The translations under genes and the position numbers were made by a program. From contig NZ_AP025158.1 in the NCBI RefSeq assembly GCF_019974155.1, positions 186,001 to 250,000 on the forward strand: DNA of 64,000 bases, written 5' to 3'. Shown here in pieces: positions 1-8,278 of this stretch (its first letter is position 1; each line of letters begins with the position of its first letter). The DNA comes from Thermus thermophilus (GTDB taxonomy: Bacteria; Deinococcota; Deinococci; Deinococcales; Thermaceae). The notes under the pieces are model-generated. The model was not told the origin of the DNA, did no database searches, and was given only the letters and a program-made list of their open reading frames with translations.

Positions 1-2
1 GG

Positions 3-395
3 GTGGACTTCGGCGGGGCGATCCTGCGCTTTGAGCCCGACCGGGGGCGGGGGGCCACCTACTTCGTGGGGGAGGAGGTGCGCTTCTTCCTCACCCTGGA
101 CCGCCCAGGCTGGGTGAGCTTGGTGGTGCAAGACCCAGACGGCTATACCTACGAGCTGGACCGCTTCCCCCTTTCCCGGGGCACCCACGTCCTGCCCCCC
201 GGGCCCTACCGCTACACCCTCATCCCGCCCCGGGGCCTTCACCGGGTGCGGGCGGTGTACACCCAAAGCCCCCCCTCAAGCCGGGTCCGCCTCGAGGGCC
301 GCTACGCCGACTGGGACGCGAGGCTCCGCCTCTACGTGGAGGCCTCGGGGGCGAGGGCCTACGACGTGGCCGAGACGTACTTTTACGTCCGCTAG
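3..395 (+). CDS. DUF4384-like protein, probably cut at its 5' end
   Basis: An open frame runs from the window edge to a stop at 393-395. The GTG at position 3 has only two bases before it, so the true start may lie outside. The 130 visible residues look like the DUF4384 fold: a 'YFVGEEVRFFLTLDRPGW' strand region, a 'DPDGYTYELDRFP' turn and a 'PPGPYRYTLIPPRG' loop. This beta-rich domain occurs in secreted or envelope-associated proteins of unknown role. The family call comes from remembered pattern only. The next gene, 66 bp away, has its own promoter, so no operon is implied. Confidence 0.55.
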   Translation: MDFGGAILRFEPDRGRGATYFVGEEVRFFLTLDRPGWVSLVVQDPDGYTYELDRFPLSRGTHVLPPGPYRYTLIPPRGLHRVRAVYTQSPPSSRVRLEGRYADWDARLRLYVEASGARAYDVAETYFYVR

Positions 396-399
396 GGGC

Positions 400-428
400 T
401 TGCCCGAACGCGGAGTTTAGGGTATCAT
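400..428 (+). promoter_or_regulatory. Promoter of the TRAP binding protein
   Basis: TTGCCC at 400-405, then 17 bp, then TATCAT at 423-428: a good sigma-A promoter. It overlaps the stop region of the preceding gene and leaves a leader of about 27 nt carrying the GGAGGTG ribosome site. Confidence 0.7.
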
Positions 429-461
429 CCCGGCGGACACCCTTAGGGGAGGTGAACAAAG

Positions 462-1541
462 ATGAATCGGCGTGACTTCTTAAAGCGGGCAGGCATCGGC
501 GTGGCGGCGAGCGCGGCCTTCGGTCCCGTCTTCGCCCAGGGGAGCCCCACCGTCCGCTGGCGCATGGCCAGCAGCTTCCCCAAGAGCCTGGACACCATCT
601 ACGGGGCGGCGGAGGTCCTGGCGGAAAGGGTCCGGGCGCTCACTGGGGGAAGGTTCCAGATCCGGGTCTACCAGGCGGGGGAGATCGTCCCCGGCCTTCA
701 GGTGATGGACGCGGTGCAGCAGGGCACGGTGGAGGCGGGGCACACGGCGAGCTACTACTACGTGGGCAAGGCCCAGGTCCTGGCCTTTGACGCCGCCGTG
801 CCCTTTGGGCTTACCGCCCGCCAGCAGAACGCCTGGATGTACCACGGGGGCGGGATTGAGCTTTTCCGCTCCATCTTCGCCGACTTCAACATCATCCAGT
901 TCCCCGGGGGCAACACCGGGGTCCAGATGGGGGGCTGGTTCCGCAAGGAGATCAGGGGGCTTTCCGACCTCAAGGGCCTCAAGATGCGCATCCCCGGGCC
1001 CGGCGGCCAGGTGATGAGCCGCCTGGGCGTGGTGCCCCAGGTGCTGGCGGGCGGGGACATCTACCCGGCCCTGGAGCGGGGCACCATTGACGCCACCGAG
1101 TGGGTGGGTCCCTACGACGACGAGAAGCTGGGGTTCTACAAGGTGGCCAAGTACTACTACTACCCGGGCTTCTGGGAGCCCGGACTCCAGCTCTCCTTCT
1201 ACGTGAACCTTCAGGAGTGGCGGAAGCTCCCCAAGGAGTACCAGCAGGCTTTTGAGGTGGCCGCCGCTGAGGCCAACCTGTGGATGCTGGCCAAGTACGA
1301 CCGGGTGAACCCGCCCGCCCTCCAGCGCCTCCTCCGGGCCGGGGTGGTCCTCAGGAAGTGGCCCAACGAGATCATGCAGGCGGCCCAGAAGGCGGCCTTT
1401 GAGTGGTTTGAGGAAGAGGCGGCCAAGGACGCCACCTACCGCAAGGTCTACACCGCCTGGAAGGCCTTCCGGGAGGAGCAGTACCGCTGGTTTGCTGTGG
1501 CCGAGCTGGGCTACGGCCAGTTCGCCTTCCCCAAAGTCTAA
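462..1541 (+). CDS. dctP: TRAP transporter solute-binding protein, Tat-exported (TakP/DctP family)
   Basis: A 359-residue periplasmic binding protein for a sodium-driven tripartite (TRAP) importer. Residues 1-25 form a twin-arginine signal (RRDFLKR at 3-9, then a hydrophobic stretch ending GPVFA), so it is exported folded, as expected if a metal co-ligand is loaded. The body has the DctP pattern, with 'GDIYPALERGTIDATEW' as the typical binding-site segment. I recall that the close T. thermophilus homologue was crystallised with calcium lactate, so a 2-hydroxycarboxylate ligand is likely but inferred. The start follows GGAGGTGAAC. The membrane partners dctM and dctQ are convergent, with a terminator between. 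Confidence 0.92.
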   Translation: MNRRDFLKRAGIGVAASAAFGPVFAQGSPTVRWRMASSFPKSLDTIYGAAEVLAERVRALTGGRFQIRVYQAGEIVPGLQVMDAVQQGTVEAGHTASYYYVGKAQVLAFDAAVPFGLTARQQNAWMYHGGGIELFRSIFADFNIIQFPGGNTGVQMGGWFRKEIRGLSDLKGLKMRIPGPGGQVMSRLGVVPQVLAGGDIYPALERGTIDATEWVGPYDDEKLGFYKVAKYYYYPGFWEPGLQLSFYVNLQEWRKLPKEYQQAFEVAAAEANLWMLAKYDRVNPPALQRLLRAGVVLRKWPNEIMQAAQKAAFEWFEEEAAKDATYRKVYTAWKAFREEQYRWFAVAELGYGQFAFPKV

Positions 1542-1557
1542 GCCGGGCGAAGGCCGA

Positions 1558-1587
1558 GGCCCCCAGGGCTTGCCCTGGGGGCCTTTT
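1558..1587 (+). terminator. Terminator after dctP, possibly bidirectional
   Basis: A perfect 11-12 bp GC stem (1558-1568 with 1573-1583) with a tiny loop, followed by TTTT. It lies between the convergent dctP and dctM and is symmetrical enough to stop both. Confidence 0.8.
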
Positions 1588-1607
1588 GAAGTGCTTCGCC
1601 GCGGCGC

Positions 1608-3107
1608 TTAGAAGCGGAAGTTCCGCACGAACTCCATGATCGGCTCCCGGAGGAGGTAGGTGAGGACGAGGACGAGGAGCTGGAGGCCGATGAAGGGAAG
1701 GCCGCCCAGGTAGATGTCCAGCGTCTTCACCTCCTTGGGGGCCACGTTGCGCAGGTAGAAGAGGGCGAAGCCGAAGGGCGGGGTGAGGAAGGAGGTCTGG
1801 AGGTTCACGCCCACGAGGAGGCCGAACCAGACCTTGTCAATGTTCAAGGCGTCCGCGCCAATGGCGAGGAGGGGAAGGACGATGAAGGCGATCTCAAAGA
1901 AGTCAATGAAGAACCCTAGGAGGAAAACGAGGACCATGACGAAGACGATAAACCCCACTTCGCCCCCGGGAAGTCCCGTGAGGAAGCCCTCCACCCAGAG
2001 GTCCCCGTCCACGCCCCGGAAGACCAGGCTGAAGAGGGTGGAGCCGATGAGGATGAAGATGACGAAGGCGGTGAGCTTGGCCGTGCCCTCCATGGCCTGG
2101 TAGAGGACGGGGAAGGAAAGCCGGCGGTTCAAGGTGGCGAGGAGGAGGGCCCCCACCACCCCCATGGCCCCGGCCTCCGTGGGGGTGGCGAGGCCGATGA
2201 GAACCGTGCCCAGGACCAGGAAGATGAGGACGAGGGGCGGGACCATGGAGCGGAGGGCCCGGCGGAGGAGGGGGTTTCGCCGGATGCGGGGGAGGAGGAG
2301 CAGGGTCCAGAGGGCGAGGCCCAAGAGGACCTCGAGGCCCTCGAGCCACCCGGGGAGGTGGAGGAACCCTCCGAGCTTCCACGACCCCACGGCCACGAGG
2401 AGGTAGGAGAGGAGGGCGAAGGCGGCCTCGGGCTCCTTCCCCGCCTCGGGCCGCGCTTCAGGGGGCAGGGCGGGGACCCACTGGGGGCGGAAGAGGGCGA
2501 GGTAGATCACGTAGAGGAAGTAGAGGCCCACGGTGAGGGCCGAGGGAACGAGGGCGGCCACGTACATGTCCCCCACGCTCACCCCGAGCTGGTCGGCCAG
2601 CACGATGAGAACCACGCTCGGGGGGATGATCTGGGCCAGGGTGGCCGAGCCCAGGATCACCCCGCTGGCGAAGCGGGGGTTGTAGCCGTACTTAAGCATC
2701 ACCGGCAGGGAGATGAGGCCCATGGCCATGACGCTCGCGGCCACAACCCCCGTGGTGGCGGCGAGGATGGCCCCCACGAAGACCACGCTCAGGGCAAGCC
2801 CGCCCCTGAGGGGCCCGAAGAGCTTCCCCATAGTGTCCAGGAGGTCCTCGGCCAGGCCGCTTTTCTCCAGGAGGATGCCCATGAAGGTGAAGAAGGGGAT
2901 GGCCAGGAGGAGCTGGTTGGACATGATGCCGAAGATGCGGTCCGGCATGGCCTTGAGGAGGGCTGGGGGGAAGAGGTCCAGGGCGATGCCCAGGAAGCCG
3001 AAGACGATCCCCACTGCCCCAAGGGAGAAGGCCACGGGGTAGCCGGAAAGCAGGAAGACCACCAGGGCGGCGAACATCAGGGGGGGCATGACGGCGTAGA
3101 GGTCCAC
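1608..3107 (-). CDS. dctM: TRAP transporter large permease subunit DctM
   Basis: A very hydrophobic protein of 499 residues with about 12-13 membrane segments. This large TRAP subunit forms the ion-coupled transport channel. Recognisable features are the early 'FFTFMGILLEKSGLAEDLLDTM' region (cited as FFTFMGILLEKSG) and the late 'LNIDKVWFGLLVGVNLQTSFLTPPFG' region (key NLQTSFLTPPFG), both characteristic of DctM. The GTG start lies one base after the stop of dctQ, so the two are translationally coupled. The length is usual for subunits of the mannitol/chloroaromatic or 2-hydroxyacid TRAP branch. It works with dctP and dctQ. Confidence 0.93.
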   Translation of the reverse strand: MDLYAVMPPLMFAALVVFLLSGYPVAFSLGAVGIVFGFLGIALDLFPPALLKAMPDRIFGIMSNQLLLAIPFFTFMGILLEKSGLAEDLLDTMGKLFGPLRGGLALSVVFVGAILAATTGVVAASVMAMGLISLPVMLKYGYNPRFASGVILGSATLAQIIPPSVVLIVLADQLGVSVGDMYVAALVPSALTVGLYFLYVIYLALFRPQWVPALPPEARPEAGKEPEAAFALLSYLLVAVGSWKLGGFLHLPGWLEGLEVLLGLALWTLLLLPRIRRNPLLRRALRSMVPPLVLIFLVLGTVLIGLATPTEAGAMGVVGALLLATLNRRLSFPVLYQAMEGTAKLTAFVIFILIGSTLFSLVFRGVDGDLWVEGFLTGLPGGEVGFIVFVMVLVFLLGFFIDFFEIAFIVLPLLAIGADALNIDKVWFGLLVGVNLQTSFLTPPFGFALFYLRNVAPKEVKTLDIYLGGLPFIGLQLLVLVLTYLLREPIMEFVRNFRF

Positions 3108-3108
3108 T

Positions 3109-3651
3109 TTAGACCACCTCCTCCTCTTCTCCGGGCGTCCAGTCGGGCAGGTGCCCCGTCAGAAAGGCCACCCGCTTGATGAGCTCGGAGAGGCCCTGGA
3201 GGGCGAGAAGCGCAAACCCCACGGGCAGGGCGATCTTGATGGGCCAGCGGGGCAACCCTCCCACGTCGGGGGACATCTCGCGGATGGCCACGGCGTTCCC
3301 CACCCAGTCCCAGGAGAGGTAGATGACCCCGAGGCTCATGGGGATGAGGAAGAGGAGGGTGCCCACCAGGTCAATCCAGGCCTGGGTCCTCTTGGAAAGG
3401 CGTCCGTAAACGAGGTCAATGCGCACGTGGGCGTTGTGCTTGAGGGCGTAGGCGCCGCCCAGGAGGAAGATGAGGCTGAAGAGGTACCACTGGGCCTCGA
3501 GGTAGGCGTTGGAGCTGTAGCGGAAGGCGTAGCGCATCAGGGCGTTTCCGGCCGAGAGGAGGGAGACCACGAGGACGAGCCAGACGATGATCCGACCTAC
3601 GCCTTCGCTTAGGGCGTCAATGGCTCTAGAGAGGGCGAGCAGGGCGCGCAT
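3109..3651 (-). CDS. dctQ: TRAP transporter small permease subunit DctQ
   Basis: A 180-residue protein with four predicted membrane helices, the standard layout of the small TRAP subunit that scaffolds DctM. The helix 2-3 region 'YLEAQWYLFSLIFLLGGAY' is typical: a polar, tryptophan-containing segment before the helix. It is the first gene of the dctQ-dctM unit and has its own strong promoter at 3682-3710. A GGGAGG ribosome site precedes the ATG. The C-terminus ends in an acidic 'GEEEEVV' tail. Confidence 0.9.
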   Translation of the reverse strand: MRALLALSRAIDALSEGVGRIIVWLVLVVSLLSAGNALMRYAFRYSSNAYLEAQWYLFSLIFLLGGAYALKHNAHVRIDLVYGRLSKRTQAWIDLVGTLLFLIPMSLGVIYLSWDWVGNAVAIREMSPDVGGLPRWPIKIALPVGFALLALQGLSELIKRVAFLTGHLPDWTPGEEEEVV

Positions 3652-3681
3652 AATCTTAACCTCCCGGTGTAGACCCGCCCC

Positions 3682-3710
3682 ATCCTACCCGGGGGGGCGG
3701 AACCTGTCAA
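3682..3710 (-). promoter_or_regulatory. Promoter of dctQM
   Basis: On the minus strand, TTGACA (3705-3710) and TAGGAT (3682-3687) are separated by exactly 17 bp, a near-consensus promoter firing into dctQ. The transcript would begin around 3675. Confidence 0.8.
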
Positions 3711-3753
3711 CGCGGCTTTCTTAAGGCATTTTCGGGCTATGCACCCCCCGGCC

Positions 3754-4962
3754 TCAACGGCTCCGCCGCACCCCCGCCACCCCGAAGGCCCCGAGCAGGA
3801 AGAAGAGGGCGGCGAGGAGGTAGAGCGCTTGGTAGCCGAAGCCGGGGGCCTGGGCGTTCAGAAGGTCCAGAGGCCGGCCAAAGGCCCCCGCCAGGACCTG
3901 GGGCACCACGATGGCGGTCTGCCACAGGCCCATGTCCGTGGCGTGGGCCTCGGGGTCCCTGAGGACGTCCGCCACCAAAGCCCAGTCCGCCGCCAGGTAG
4001 ACCCCGTAGAAGAGGCCGAAGACGAGGGCCAGGGCGAGGAGGAGGTCGTAGCGGGGGAAGAGGAGGAGGAAGGGCATGAGGAGGCCAAGCCCCGCCCCCG
4101 AGAGGTAGATGAGGGGCTTCCGGCCCAGGCGGTCCGAGGCCCGCCCCGCGGGGACGCTGGCGAGGGCGGCCCCCAAGGAGATGAGGAGGCCCAGGAGGGC
4201 CACCGCCTGGAAGGGCGCTTCCGTGAGGGTCCGCCCCAGGGCCTGGAAGCTTCGCACCACGTCGGCCAGGTAGTACTGCAGGTAGGTCTGGGCCAGATAG
4301 AAGCCCAGCATCACCAGGAAGCGGGTGAGGTAGACGAGGAGGAAGTCCCGGTCCCGCCACGGGGCGGCCATGGCCTTGAGGAAGGGCCTCGGGTTGGCCT
4401 TGGGGAGGCGGTCGGGGACGAGGGAGAGGCTTAAGGCCGCCCCTAGGAGGTTGAGGAGGGCGGCCAGGTAGGCCTGGGGGGCGAGGGGAAGGAGGAAGCC
4501 CACCGCGCCCGCCAGGACCTGCCCAAGGACCTGCAGCCCCCCCATGTACCCCGAGGCGGCCCCCCGCTCCCCCTTGGGCACCAGGTCGGGGATCAAGGCG
4601 CTATAGGGCCCCGTGGCCAGGTCGTCCGCCACCTGAAGGAGGAGGTAGGCGAAAAGGAGCGCCGTGTAGCTCGGCGCGTGGACCAGGAGGAGGAGGGCGA
4701 AGGCGGTGAGGAGGCTCCCCCAAAGGAGAAAGGGCCTCCTCCGGCCCAGGCGGTCCGAGAGGTAGCCCATCACGGGCGGCCCCAGGATGGCCATCACCGC
4801 CCCCAGGCCGAAGAGGAAGCCGAGCCTCGAGGCCTTCTCCTCCGGAGGGGAGACCTCCGCCACCTTGGCCGGGAGGAGGACGAGGAGGACCAGGAACCAC
4901 TTGAAGCTGGTGGCGAACCAGTAGGCGGAAAGGCGCAGGAACCACGAGGGCCCGTGGCGCAT
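3754..4962 (-). CDS. Major facilitator superfamily transporter
   Basis: A 402-residue protein with about twelve membrane segments in two similar halves. The MFS loop motif A appears at residues 66-80 (GYLSDRLGRRRPF) and again as 'GRASDRLGRKPL' near residue 270, the internal duplication expected of the family. The first half resembles sugar or drug exporters of the GPH/SLC45-like type ('WFATSFKWF'), but the substrate cannot be read from sequence. It starts 10 bp after the stop of the tandem stress protein, so the two probably share a transcript. Confidence 0.85.
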   Translation of the reverse strand: MRHGPSWFLRLSAYWFATSFKWFLVLLVLLPAKVAEVSPPEEKASRLGFLFGLGAVMAILGPPVMGYLSDRLGRRRPFLLWGSLLTAFALLLLVHAPSYTALLFAYLLLQVADDLATGPYSALIPDLVPKGERGAASGYMGGLQVLGQVLAGAVGFLLPLAPQAYLAALLNLLGAALSLSLVPDRLPKANPRPFLKAMAAPWRDRDFLLVYLTRFLVMLGFYLAQTYLQYYLADVVRSFQALGRTLTEAPFQAVALLGLLISLGAALASVPAGRASDRLGRKPLIYLSGAGLGLLMPFLLLFPRYDLLLALALVFGLFYGVYLAADWALVADVLRDPEAHATDMGLWQTAIVVPQVLAGAFGRPLDLLNAQAPGFGYQALYLLAALFFLLGAFGVAGVRRSR

Positions 4963-4972
4963 GGCCCCAAGC

Positions 4973-5812
4973 CTACCAGACCGTGGCCTCGGGGACCACG
5001 AGGAGGGGGAGGTCGGTCCGCTGTAAGGCCGCCTCCACCGTGCCGCCCAGGCGCCTGCGCCAGGTGCGCTTGGCCTTGGAGCCGAGGACGAGGAGGTCCA
5101 GCTTTTCCCGGCGGGCGAGCTCCACGAGGTCGGCCTCGTCCTCCCCCTTGGTGACGAGAAGCCGGTCCAGGGGGGTGTAGCGCGCCCTAAGGAAGGCTTC
5201 GGCCTTCTCCAGGACCTCGGCGAGGGAGAGGCCTTTGGGGTCCAGGTAGGTGGGGTAGCAGCACCCCCCCTCCCCGCTCACCAGGTGGAGGCCCAAAATC
5301 TCGGCGCCCAGGGCCTCCTTCCAGCTTAGGGCCAGGCGGAAGGCGGCGAGGCTGGCGTCGCTTTCGTCCAGCCCCACGCCGATCCGCCTCACCTCCGTGA
5401 GGGGCCTTTCCGGGGGGACGAGGAGGACGGGGGCCTCCCCCCGGTGGAGGAGGTAACGGGCAAGCCCTCCCCGGGCCAGGCGCTCCAGGGGGTCGTCCCC
5501 CGTCTGGCCCAGGACCACGAGCTTGGCCCGGGCGGCCTCCCCGCCCACGGCGAAGGCGGGAAGCCCCCTTAAGACCCGGGCCTTAAGCCCCGTGGCCCCC
5601 AGGGCCTCCCGCACCCGGGCCTCCACCCGGTCCAGGGCTTCCCGGAGGAGGGGGGCGAGGTCGGGGAAGCGGTGGGCTAGGCCCTGGAAGTAGGGGTCGG
5701 GGATCACGTGGACCAGGTGGGCCTCGAGGCCCAAGGCGGGGGCCAAGGACCGGGCCGTGGCCACCACGCTCTCGTGGGTCAGCCCGAAGTCCACGGCGGC
5801 GAGAAGCCTCAT
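4973..5812 (-). CDS. Tandem universal stress protein (two UspA domains)
   Basis: A 279-residue cytoplasmic protein with two UspA domains. Each begins with a hydrophobic strand. The second ends in an ATP-binding glycine pattern (LVLGSKAKRTWRRRLGG, form G-2x-G-9x-G), and the first has a related 'LVVLGQTGDD' region. Such tandem proteins bind ATP or AMP and respond to stress or energy state. Residues 190-200 hold an unusual 'GEGGCCYPTYL' insertion with adjacent cysteines. GGAGGTG precedes the ATG. It is followed by the MFS gene and is divergent from folP. Confidence 0.88.
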   Translation of the reverse strand: MRLLAAVDFGLTHESVVATARSLAPALGLEAHLVHVIPDPYFQGLAHRFPDLAPLLREALDRVEARVREALGATGLKARVLRGLPAFAVGGEAARAKLVVLGQTGDDPLERLARGGLARYLLHRGEAPVLLVPPERPLTEVRRIGVGLDESDASLAAFRLALSWKEALGAEILGLHLVSGEGGCCYPTYLDPKGLSLAEVLEKAEAFLRARYTPLDRLLVTKGEDEADLVELARREKLDLLVLGSKAKRTWRRRLGGTVEAALQRTDLPLLVVPEATVW

Positions 5813-5835
5813 GGGCGCACCTCCTTACGACCCAC

Positions 5836-5841
5836 TATAAT
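5836..5841 (+). promoter_or_regulatory. Leaderless -10 of folP
   Basis: TATAAT lies 7 nt before the GTG at 5849, with no recognisable -35 at 16-18 bp. Transcription should start at the start codon itself. The same A/T block read on the minus strand (TATAGT) could serve the divergent stress-protein gene. Confidence 0.7.
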
Positions 5842-5848
5842 CCCTCCT

Positions 5849-6694
5849 GTGCGGACGCTTTGGCTTCGGGACAGGGCTTTGGACCTGGACCGGGTGCGGC
5901 TCATGGGGGTGTTGAACCTCACCCCCGACTCCTTCTCCGACGGGGGCCGGTACCTGGACCCGGAGCGGGCCCTTGAGCGGGCCCGGGAGATGGTGGCCGA
6001 GGGGGCGGACATTCTGGATTTGGGGGCCGAGTCCACCCGCCCTGGGGCGGCGCCTGTGCCCGTGGAGGAGGAGAAGCGGAGGCTCCTTCCCGTCCTCGAG
6101 GCGGTCCTTTCCCTGGGGGTGCCGGTGAGCGTGGACACCCGCAAGCCCGAGGTGGCCGAGGAGGCCCTGAGGCTAGGGGCCCACCTTCTGAACGACGTCA
6201 CCGGGCTTCGGGACGAGCGCATGGTGGCCCTGGCCGCCCGCCACGGGGTGGCCGCCGTGGTCATGCACATGCCGGTGCCGGACCCGGCCACCATGATGGC
6301 CCACGCCCGCTACCAGGACGTGGTGGCCGAGGTCAAGGCCTTCCTCGAGGCCCAGGCGAAACGGGCCCTAAGCGCAGGGGTGCCCCAGGTGGTCCTGGAC
6401 CCGGGGTTCGGCTTCGGGAAGCTCCTGGAGCACAACCTCGCCCTCCTCCGCCGCCTGGACGAGATCGTGGCCCTGGGCCATCCGGTCTTGGTGGGGCTTT
6501 CCCGCAAGCGCACCATCGGGGAGCTTTCCGGGGTGGAGGACCCGGCTCAGAGGGTCCACGGCTCCATCGCCGCCCACCTCTTTGCCGTGGCGAAGGGGGC
6601 GAGGTTGCTTCGGGTCCACGACGTGCGGGCCCACCGGGAGGCCCTTGGGGTTTGGGAGGCGCTGTATGGGGGAGATCGCCCTTCTCGGGCTTGA
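5849..6694 (+). CDS. folP: Dihydropteroate synthase
   Basis: It joins 6-hydroxymethyl-dihydropterin diphosphate to p-aminobenzoate to make dihydropteroate, the sulfonamide target. From the GTG it has 281 residues. The diagnostic loop 'GVLNLTPDSFSDGG' is at residues 20-33, followed by 'DLGAESTRPGA', 'DVTGLRDERM', 'DPGFGFGK' and 'VGLSRKRTIG', the complete TIM-barrel signature set. An open frame continues upstream to 5708 but only antisense to the stress gene. The GTG sits 7 nt after TATAAT, which fixes the start as leaderless. Its last 29 bases overlap folB. Confidence 0.95.
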   Translation: MRTLWLRDRALDLDRVRLMGVLNLTPDSFSDGGRYLDPERALERAREMVAEGADILDLGAESTRPGAAPVPVEEEKRRLLPVLEAVLSLGVPVSVDTRKPEVAEEALRLGAHLLNDVTGLRDERMVALAARHGVAAVVMHMPVPDPATMMAHARYQDVVAEVKAFLEAQAKRALSAGVPQVVLDPGFGFGKLLEHNLALLRRLDEIVALGHPVLVGLSRKRTIGELSGVEDPAQRVHGSIAAHLFAVAKGARLLRVHDVRAHREALGVWEALYGGDRPSRA

Positions 6695-7022
6695 GTTCTA
6701 CGGGCGCCACGGGGTCATGCCCGAGGAGGGGCGGCTTGGGGCCCGGTTCGTGGTGGACCTCTGGCTTTCCGTGCCCTTTGAGGGCAAGGGGGACAGGCTG
6801 GAGGAGACCGTGGACTACGCCGCCGTCTACGCCCTGGTGGAGGAAGCGGTGCGCCACCGCCGCTTCTACCTCATTGAGGCCCTGGCGGACCATTTGGCGG
6901 AGGAGCTCCTAAAGGCCTTTCCCCGCCTCCAGGCGGTCCGGGTCCGGGTCCACAAGCCCCACGCCCCCATCCCCGGGGTTTTTCGGGACGTCTACGCCGA
7001 AACGCAAAAATCCCGTATCTAA
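6666..7022 (+). CDS. folB: Dihydroneopterin aldolase
   Basis: It cleaves 7,8-dihydroneopterin to 6-hydroxymethyl-dihydropterin and glycolaldehyde, the step that feeds folP. The protein has 118 residues, the usual length. Visible family features are 'LEFYGRHGVMPEE' near the N-terminus, the acidic 'DYAAVYALVEE' helix, 'YLIEALADHLAEELL' and the catalytic lysine in 'VRVHKPHAPIPG'. The ATG at 6666 lies inside the end of folP; the two are translationally coupled and make consecutive steps of folate synthesis. Confidence 0.94.
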   Translation: MGEIALLGLEFYGRHGVMPEEGRLGARFVVDLWLSVPFEGKGDRLEETVDYAAVYALVEEAVRHRRFYLIEALADHLAEELLKAFPRLQAVRVRVHKPHAPIPGVFRDVYAETQKSRI

Positions 7023-7042
7023 GGGCGTTTCTTCCCCTCATC

Positions 7043-7071
7043 TTGCGCTCATGGGCAGGCTGTGGTAGGAT
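7043..7071 (+). promoter_or_regulatory. Promoter before the NYN gene
   Basis: TTGCGC (7043-7048), 17 bp, TAGGAT (7066-7071). A transcript from here starts near 7078 and meets a terminator-like hairpin at 7114-7149 before reaching the gene at 7200. Confidence 0.65.
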
Positions 7072-7113
7072 GCCCCCGCCCTTAAGGGCTAAGCCAACGG
7101 TGCCTATCCCGCC

Positions 7114-7149
7114 CCCGCCGCTCAAAAGGGAGCGGTGGGCTATATTTTT
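7114..7149 (+). terminator. Terminator or attenuator upstream of the NYN gene
   Basis: A 10 bp stem with one G-T pair (7114-7123 with 7130-7139) and an AAAAGG loop, followed by CTATATTTTTC. It sits 51 bp before the NYN start, so it either ends a small RNA begun at about 7078 or attenuates the gene. Confidence 0.65.
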
Positions 7150-7199
7150 CCTCATCCTGGGGGAGTAGACTGAGGGGGCCCGGGAGGAGCGGGCGGGTT

Positions 7200-7745
7200 A
7201 TGGAAAGGGTGGCCATCTTTATAGACGGCTCCAACCTATACAAGGGGTTGGTTCAGCACCTGGGTTCAGACTACCGCCTCAACTTCGTGGAGTTCATCAC
7301 CCTGCTCACCGCGGGGCGGAAGCTTCTTCGGGCCTACTACTACAACGCCCCCCTTCCCCCGGAAGACCCCGCCGCCAAGGCCCACCAGAGCTTCCTCAAC
7401 TACCTGAAGCGGGTGCCTTACGTGACCGTCCGCCTGGGACGGCTGGAGCGGCGGGCGGACGGGTTCGTGGAGAAGGGGGTGGACATCCAGATCGCCGTGG
7501 ACATGCTCCGCCTCGCCTTCGTCAACGCCTACGACATCGCCGTGCTGGTCTCGGGGGACGGGGACTTCGCCGAGGTGGTGCGGGTGGTGCAGGACCTGGG
7601 CAAGCAGGTGGAGAACACCACCTTCCACGCCCTCTCCTCCCACCGGCTGGCCCAGCAGGCGGACCACTTCTACCCCCTGGACGACTTTCCCTGGGAGCGC
7701 CTTAGGGCCCAGGTGGGCCCGGCCTCCCCGGAGGAAGAGGCCTGA
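7200..7745 (+). CDS. NYN-domain (PIN-like) protein, LabA/DUF88 family
   Basis: A 181-residue protein of the NYN family, which shares the PIN nuclease fold and often acts on RNA. Three acidic clusters of the fold are present: 'FIDGSNLYKG' at residues 7-16, 'VEKGVDIQIAVDML' in the middle and 'LVSGDGDFAEVV' after it. Together they supply the aspartates that would bind a metal, so nuclease activity is plausible but not shown. The target is unknown. The ATG has a GGGAGGAG site about 10 nt upstream. It stands alone, closed by a terminator. Confidence 0.85.
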   Translation: MERVAIFIDGSNLYKGLVQHLGSDYRLNFVEFITLLTAGRKLLRAYYYNAPLPPEDPAAKAHQSFLNYLKRVPYVTVRLGRLERRADGFVEKGVDIQIAVDMLRLAFVNAYDIAVLVSGDGDFAEVVRVVQDLGKQVENTTFHALSSHRLAQQADHFYPLDDFPWERLRAQVGPASPEEEA

Positions 7746-7795
7746 GCGCCTCCGCCCCCCGGGGCGCCCAAGCCCGGGCGGGAGGAGGCGCTTTT
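7746..7795 (+). terminator. Terminator between the NYN gene and ndk
   Basis: The outer stem GCGCCTCC (7746-7753) pairs with GGAGGCGC (7784-7791), with a further GCCC/GGGC inside, followed by TTTT. It lies between convergent genes. Confidence 0.7.
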
Positions 7796-7829
7796 GGGGC
7801 CCCATGCGGGCCTGGGCTGGCAGGGGGCG

Positions 7830-8243
7830 TTAGAGGAGCTCCTCGGGACGGAAGAAGAGGGCGATCTCCCGCTCGGCGTCCTCGAGGGTGGCGGAGCCGT
7901 GGATCACGTTCTCGTCAATGGTGGTGGCGAAGTCGCCCCGGATGGTCCCGGGGAGGGCGTCCTTGGGGTGGGTGGCGCCCATCATCTTGCGCACCTCGGC
8001 CACCACCCCCGGCCCCTCTAGGACCATGGCCACCACGGGGCCCGAGGTGATGAAGCGCACGAGGCCGGGGAAAAAGGGCTTTTCCCGGTGCTCGGCGTAG
8101 TGCCGCTCCGCCAGCTCCTGGCCGATCTGCATGAGCTTTAGGGCCGCGATGCGGAACCCCTTGCGCTCAAACCGGGCGAGGATCTCCCCCACGAGGCCCC
8201 GGCGCACGCCGTCGGGCTTGATCATGACGAAGGTCCGCTCCAT
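7830..8243 (-). CDS. ndk: Nucleoside diphosphate kinase
   Basis: It transfers the gamma-phosphate of ATP to other (deoxy)nucleoside diphosphates through a phosphohistidine. The 137 residues are standard. The catalytic histidine is H115 in 'NVIHGSAT', and the opening '[20 protein letters not shown]' and the '[17 protein letters not shown]' stretch are classical. It is the last gene of a LysR-PP2C-ndk run on the minus strand, 35 bp after the phosphatase gene. Confidence 0.97.
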   Translation of the reverse strand: MERTFVMIKPDGVRRGLVGEILARFERKGFRIAALKLMQIGQELAERHYAEHREKPFFPGLVRFITSGPVVAMVLEGPGVVAEVRKMMGATHPKDALPGTIRGDFATTIDENVIHGSATLEDAEREIALFFRPEELL

Positions 8244-8278
8244 ACCGCGAAGAGTCTACCCGCCTCCTGCCTCCGGGT

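Noticed and set aside
2358-3179. A 273-codon plus-strand frame opposite dctM
   Set aside because: Very rich in Gly, His and Glu, typical of an antisense shadow; dctM is unambiguous.
5708-5848. N-terminal extension of folP
   Set aside because: Lies antisense to the stress-protein gene and upstream of the TATAAT box; the residues are not folP-like.
7155-7175. GGGGGAGTAGA resembling the start of a yybP-ykoY (manganese) riboswitch
   Set aside because: Only one short motif matches; the partner box is missing and the NYN gene is no manganese transporter.
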